DNA of 7,467 nt. Source: Micavibrio aeruginosavorus. GTDB lineage: Bacteria; Pseudomonadota; Alphaproteobacteria; UBA9219. The notes below the pieces were generated by a model that saw only the letters and a list, made by a program, of their open reading frames with translations, searched no databases and was not told where the DNA came from. Position 1 is the first letter of the stretch. The number at the start of each line of letters is the position of its first letter. Below, in pieces: positions 6,514 through 7,467 of this stretch. The position numbers were made by a program, and so were the translations under genes. The stretch covers positions 1 to 7,467 of the forward strand of contig DYNT01000065.1 in assembly GCA_020720905.1 (NCBI GenBank), read 5' to 3'.

Positions 6514-7173
6514 TTAACCGCGTAGCGCCGCTAAATTAGCGGCATAGTGCGCCGCGCCGCCTGTGAACGCCGCCGTGCCCGCCACCATCATATCAGCGCC
6601 AGCCGCCATCACGCGGGGCGCTGTTTGAGCATTAATGCCGCCATCAACCTCAAGATCGATCACGCGCCCGCTGGCATCGATCATCGCCCGCAAAGCTTTT
6701 ATTTTCTCAAGCTGCGATTCAATAAAAGACTGCCCGCCAAAGCCGGGATTGACCGACATCACAAGAACCAAATCAACATCCCCCCAAAGGCCTTCAATAA
6801 CAGATAGGGGCGTCGCGGGGTTCAGCGCCACGCCCGCCTTCTTGCCCAAGCCCTTAATGGTTTGTATCGTGCGATGCAGATGGGGGCCGCTTTCCGGATG
6901 CACCGTGATGATATCCGCGCCTGCTTTCGCAAACGCTTCAATAAACGGATCGGCTGGCGCAATCATCAGGTGAACATCAAAGGGTTTGGCCGTATGAGGG
7001 CGCAACGCATGAATAACCGCAGGGCCAATTGTCAAATTAGGAACAAAATGCCCATCCATCACGTCGATATGGATTAAATCCGCGCCAGCTTCATCAATGG
7101 CGCGAACCTCCTCCCCCAAACGGGAGAAATCAGCAGAAAGAATAGACGGGGCAAGGCGAAGGGGCTGTTTCAT
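6514..7173 (-). CDS. rpe: Ribulose-phosphate 3-epimerase
   Basis: Cytoplasmic enzyme interconverting D-ribulose 5-phosphate and D-xylulose 5-phosphate in the pentose phosphate pathway. The 219-residue TIM barrel has typical length and all signature segments: APSILSADF at 8-16 with Ser10, HIDVMDGHFVPN at 35-46 with metal ligands His35 and Asp37, DVHLM at 66-70 with His68, VNPGFGGQ at 141-148, and LEVDGGI at 174-180 with Asp177. Asp37 and Asp177 are the expected acid-base pair. It is first in a minus-strand cluster with the heparinase-like and pilin genes. The ATG has no clear Shine-Dalgarno sequence, but a TATAAT about 44 bases upstream gives a short leader. Frame and N-terminal homology fix the start well. 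Confidence 0.97.
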   Translation of the reverse strand: MKQPLRLAPSILSADFSRLGEEVRAIDEAGADLIHIDVMDGHFVPNLTIGPAVIHALRPHTAKPFDVHLMIAPADPFIEAFAKAGADIITVHPESGPHLHRTIQTIKGLGKKAGVALNPATPLSVIEGLWGDVDLVLVMSVNPGFGGQSFIESQLEKIKALRAMIDASGRVIDLEVDGGINAQTAPRVMAAGADMMVAGTAAFTGGAAHYAANLAALRG

Positions 7174-7216
7174 AACAAGACATTAAGGACTAACCCTCTA
7201 AAAAACAAGAGGCTTT

Positions 7217-7222
7217 ATTATA
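7217..7222 (-). promoter_or_regulatory. Candidate -10 element (TATAAT) of the rpe cluster
   Basis: On the minus strand, 7222-7217 reads TATAAT, a perfect -10 consensus, 44 bases before the rpe start. The best -35 at a 17-base gap is only TTCAAG. Its TATA is the edge of a repeat module (7219-7260), so the repeat may supply the promoter. A 5-bp hairpin (7195-7199 with 7208-7212) would lie at the very start of the leader. Confidence 0.5.
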
Positions 7223-7260
7223 GCTCGTCTGCTTGAAAACTTGAAAAACTTTTCTCCGCC
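7219..7260. repeat. Second copy of the GCTTGAAAAC...TTTTCTCCGCC module
   Basis: This stretch matches 7413-7454 at 35 of 42 positions in the same orientation and is related, in inverted orientation, to the first 40 bases of the window. Shared blocks are TATAG, GCTTGAAAAC and TTTTCTCCGCC. It is the most diverged of the three copies and sits immediately upstream of rpe. Confidence 0.75.
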
Positions 7261-7282
7261 CTGCCGCCTGCCCCCAAAAACA

Positions 7283-7331
7283 ATAGCCCCCTCGTGAATG
7301 AAAAATATGGGCTATACCCCTCGTGAATGAA
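7283..7331. repeat. Paired CCCCTCGTGAATGAA direct repeats
   Basis: The 15-bp sequence CCCCTCGTGAATGAA occurs identically at 7288-7302 and 7317-7331, 29 bp apart. ATAGCCC at 7283-7289 and GGGCTAT at 7309-7315 form a 7-bp inverted repeat around the first copy. A near copy with one change lies at 2910-2924. The second copy forms the left arm of the palindromic element that follows. Confidence 0.8.
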
Positions 7332-7417
7332 GAGTTGGCAAAGACAATCACCACAAATCACCCTCCCCTTGCGGGAGGGCGATTTGAGTGCCAACTCTTG
7401 AACTGTTTTGGGTATAG
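7312..7417. repeat. Palindromic intergenic element, short form
   Basis: A layered inverted repeat. CTATACCC (7312-7319) pairs with GGGTATAG (7410-7417), a 10-by-10 unpaired step follows, then AAGAGTTGGCA (7330-7340) pairs perfectly with 7389-7399. An inner hairpin at 7355-7385 pairs AAATC and CCCTCCC with GGGAGGG and GATTT, with one mismatch and a 5-base loop. It is the compact version of the element at 47-290. Confidence 0.85.
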
Positions 7418-7456
7418 TCCGTCCGCTTGAAAACCCGAAAAGTTTTTCTCCGCCAA
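7389..7456. repeat. Right copy of the ~70-bp repeat, inverted relative to the left end
   Basis: The reverse complement of this stretch matches positions 1-70 at about 64 of 70 positions. It combines the right arm of the short palindrome with the module ending TTTTTCTCCGCCAA. Only eleven bases follow before the window ends, so the repeat brackets nearly the whole sequence. Confidence 0.85.
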
Positions 7457-7467
7457 GCAGCAGAAAC

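Noticed and set aside
6527..6543. Palindrome GCCGCTAAATTAGCGGC at the end of rpe, as a terminator
   Set aside because: It lies inside the last rpe codons, has no T-run on the minus strand, and the next gene begins 22 bp after rpe; at most it is an internal processing or attenuation hairpin.
7283..7331. CRISPR-like array
   Set aside because: Only two 15-bp copies are present, with a 14-bp gap, and no cas genes; they are better explained as arms of the palindromic repeat family.
1..7467. Composite transposon or integrated element bounded by the terminal repeats
   Set aside because: The enclosed genes are ordinary chromosomal genes with similar composition, no transposase or integrase is present, and the same repeats occur at other positions in the window.

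Overview
The window looks like a piece of an alphaproteobacterial chromosome, moderately GC-rich, with seven recognisable protein genes and an unusual density of palindromic intergenic repeats. The taxonomic reading rests on a MucR/Ros-type regulator, a single LolC/E-type permease paired with LolD, an OlsB ornithine lipid acyltransferase, and an rpe gene followed directly by a heparinase II/III-like gene. I recall this rpe arrangement from alphaproteobacteria. I cannot fix the order or genus.

Layout. Positions 1-353 hold a nested palindromic repeat and a 7-bp tandem repeat. From 354 to 2286, two overlapping plus-strand genes encode the lipoprotein-releasing ABC transporter (permease, then LolD ATPase). 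A MucR-family regulator follows at 2446-2898 with its own candidate promoter. Positions 2899-3351 are non-coding and hold a second, degenerate palindromic repeat region plus a candidate promoter for olsB (3352-4221, plus strand). olsB converges, with 3 bp between stop codons, on a minus-strand cluster read from right to left: rpe (7173-6514), a heparinase II/III-like gene (6491-4860) and a PilS-like type IV pilin gene (4863-4225). The last two overlap by 4 bp (ATGA). Positions 7174-7467 carry the probable rpe promoter and a third palindromic repeat region.

Functionally, most genes bear on the cell envelope. LolCD extracts lipoproteins from the inner membrane for delivery to the outer membrane, OlsB starts ornithine lipid synthesis, the pilin is a surface or secretion-filament subunit, and the heparinase-like protein may act on a polysaccharide. 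rpe is central pentose phosphate metabolism. No transposase, phage gene, CRISPR, tRNA or rRNA was seen.

The most unusual signal is a family of modular palindromic intergenic elements. They share outer arms (left arm around CTCGTGAATGAAGAGTTGG, right arm around CCAACTCTTGAACTGTTTT) but enclose different hairpin contents in three places. An associated module of about 40 bp (TTGGCGGAGAAAAA...GCGGACGGAC) sits at both ends of the window in inverted orientation, with a further copy next to the rpe promoter. Because the window begins and ends in this repeat, it may be a contig that an assembler terminated at repeats.
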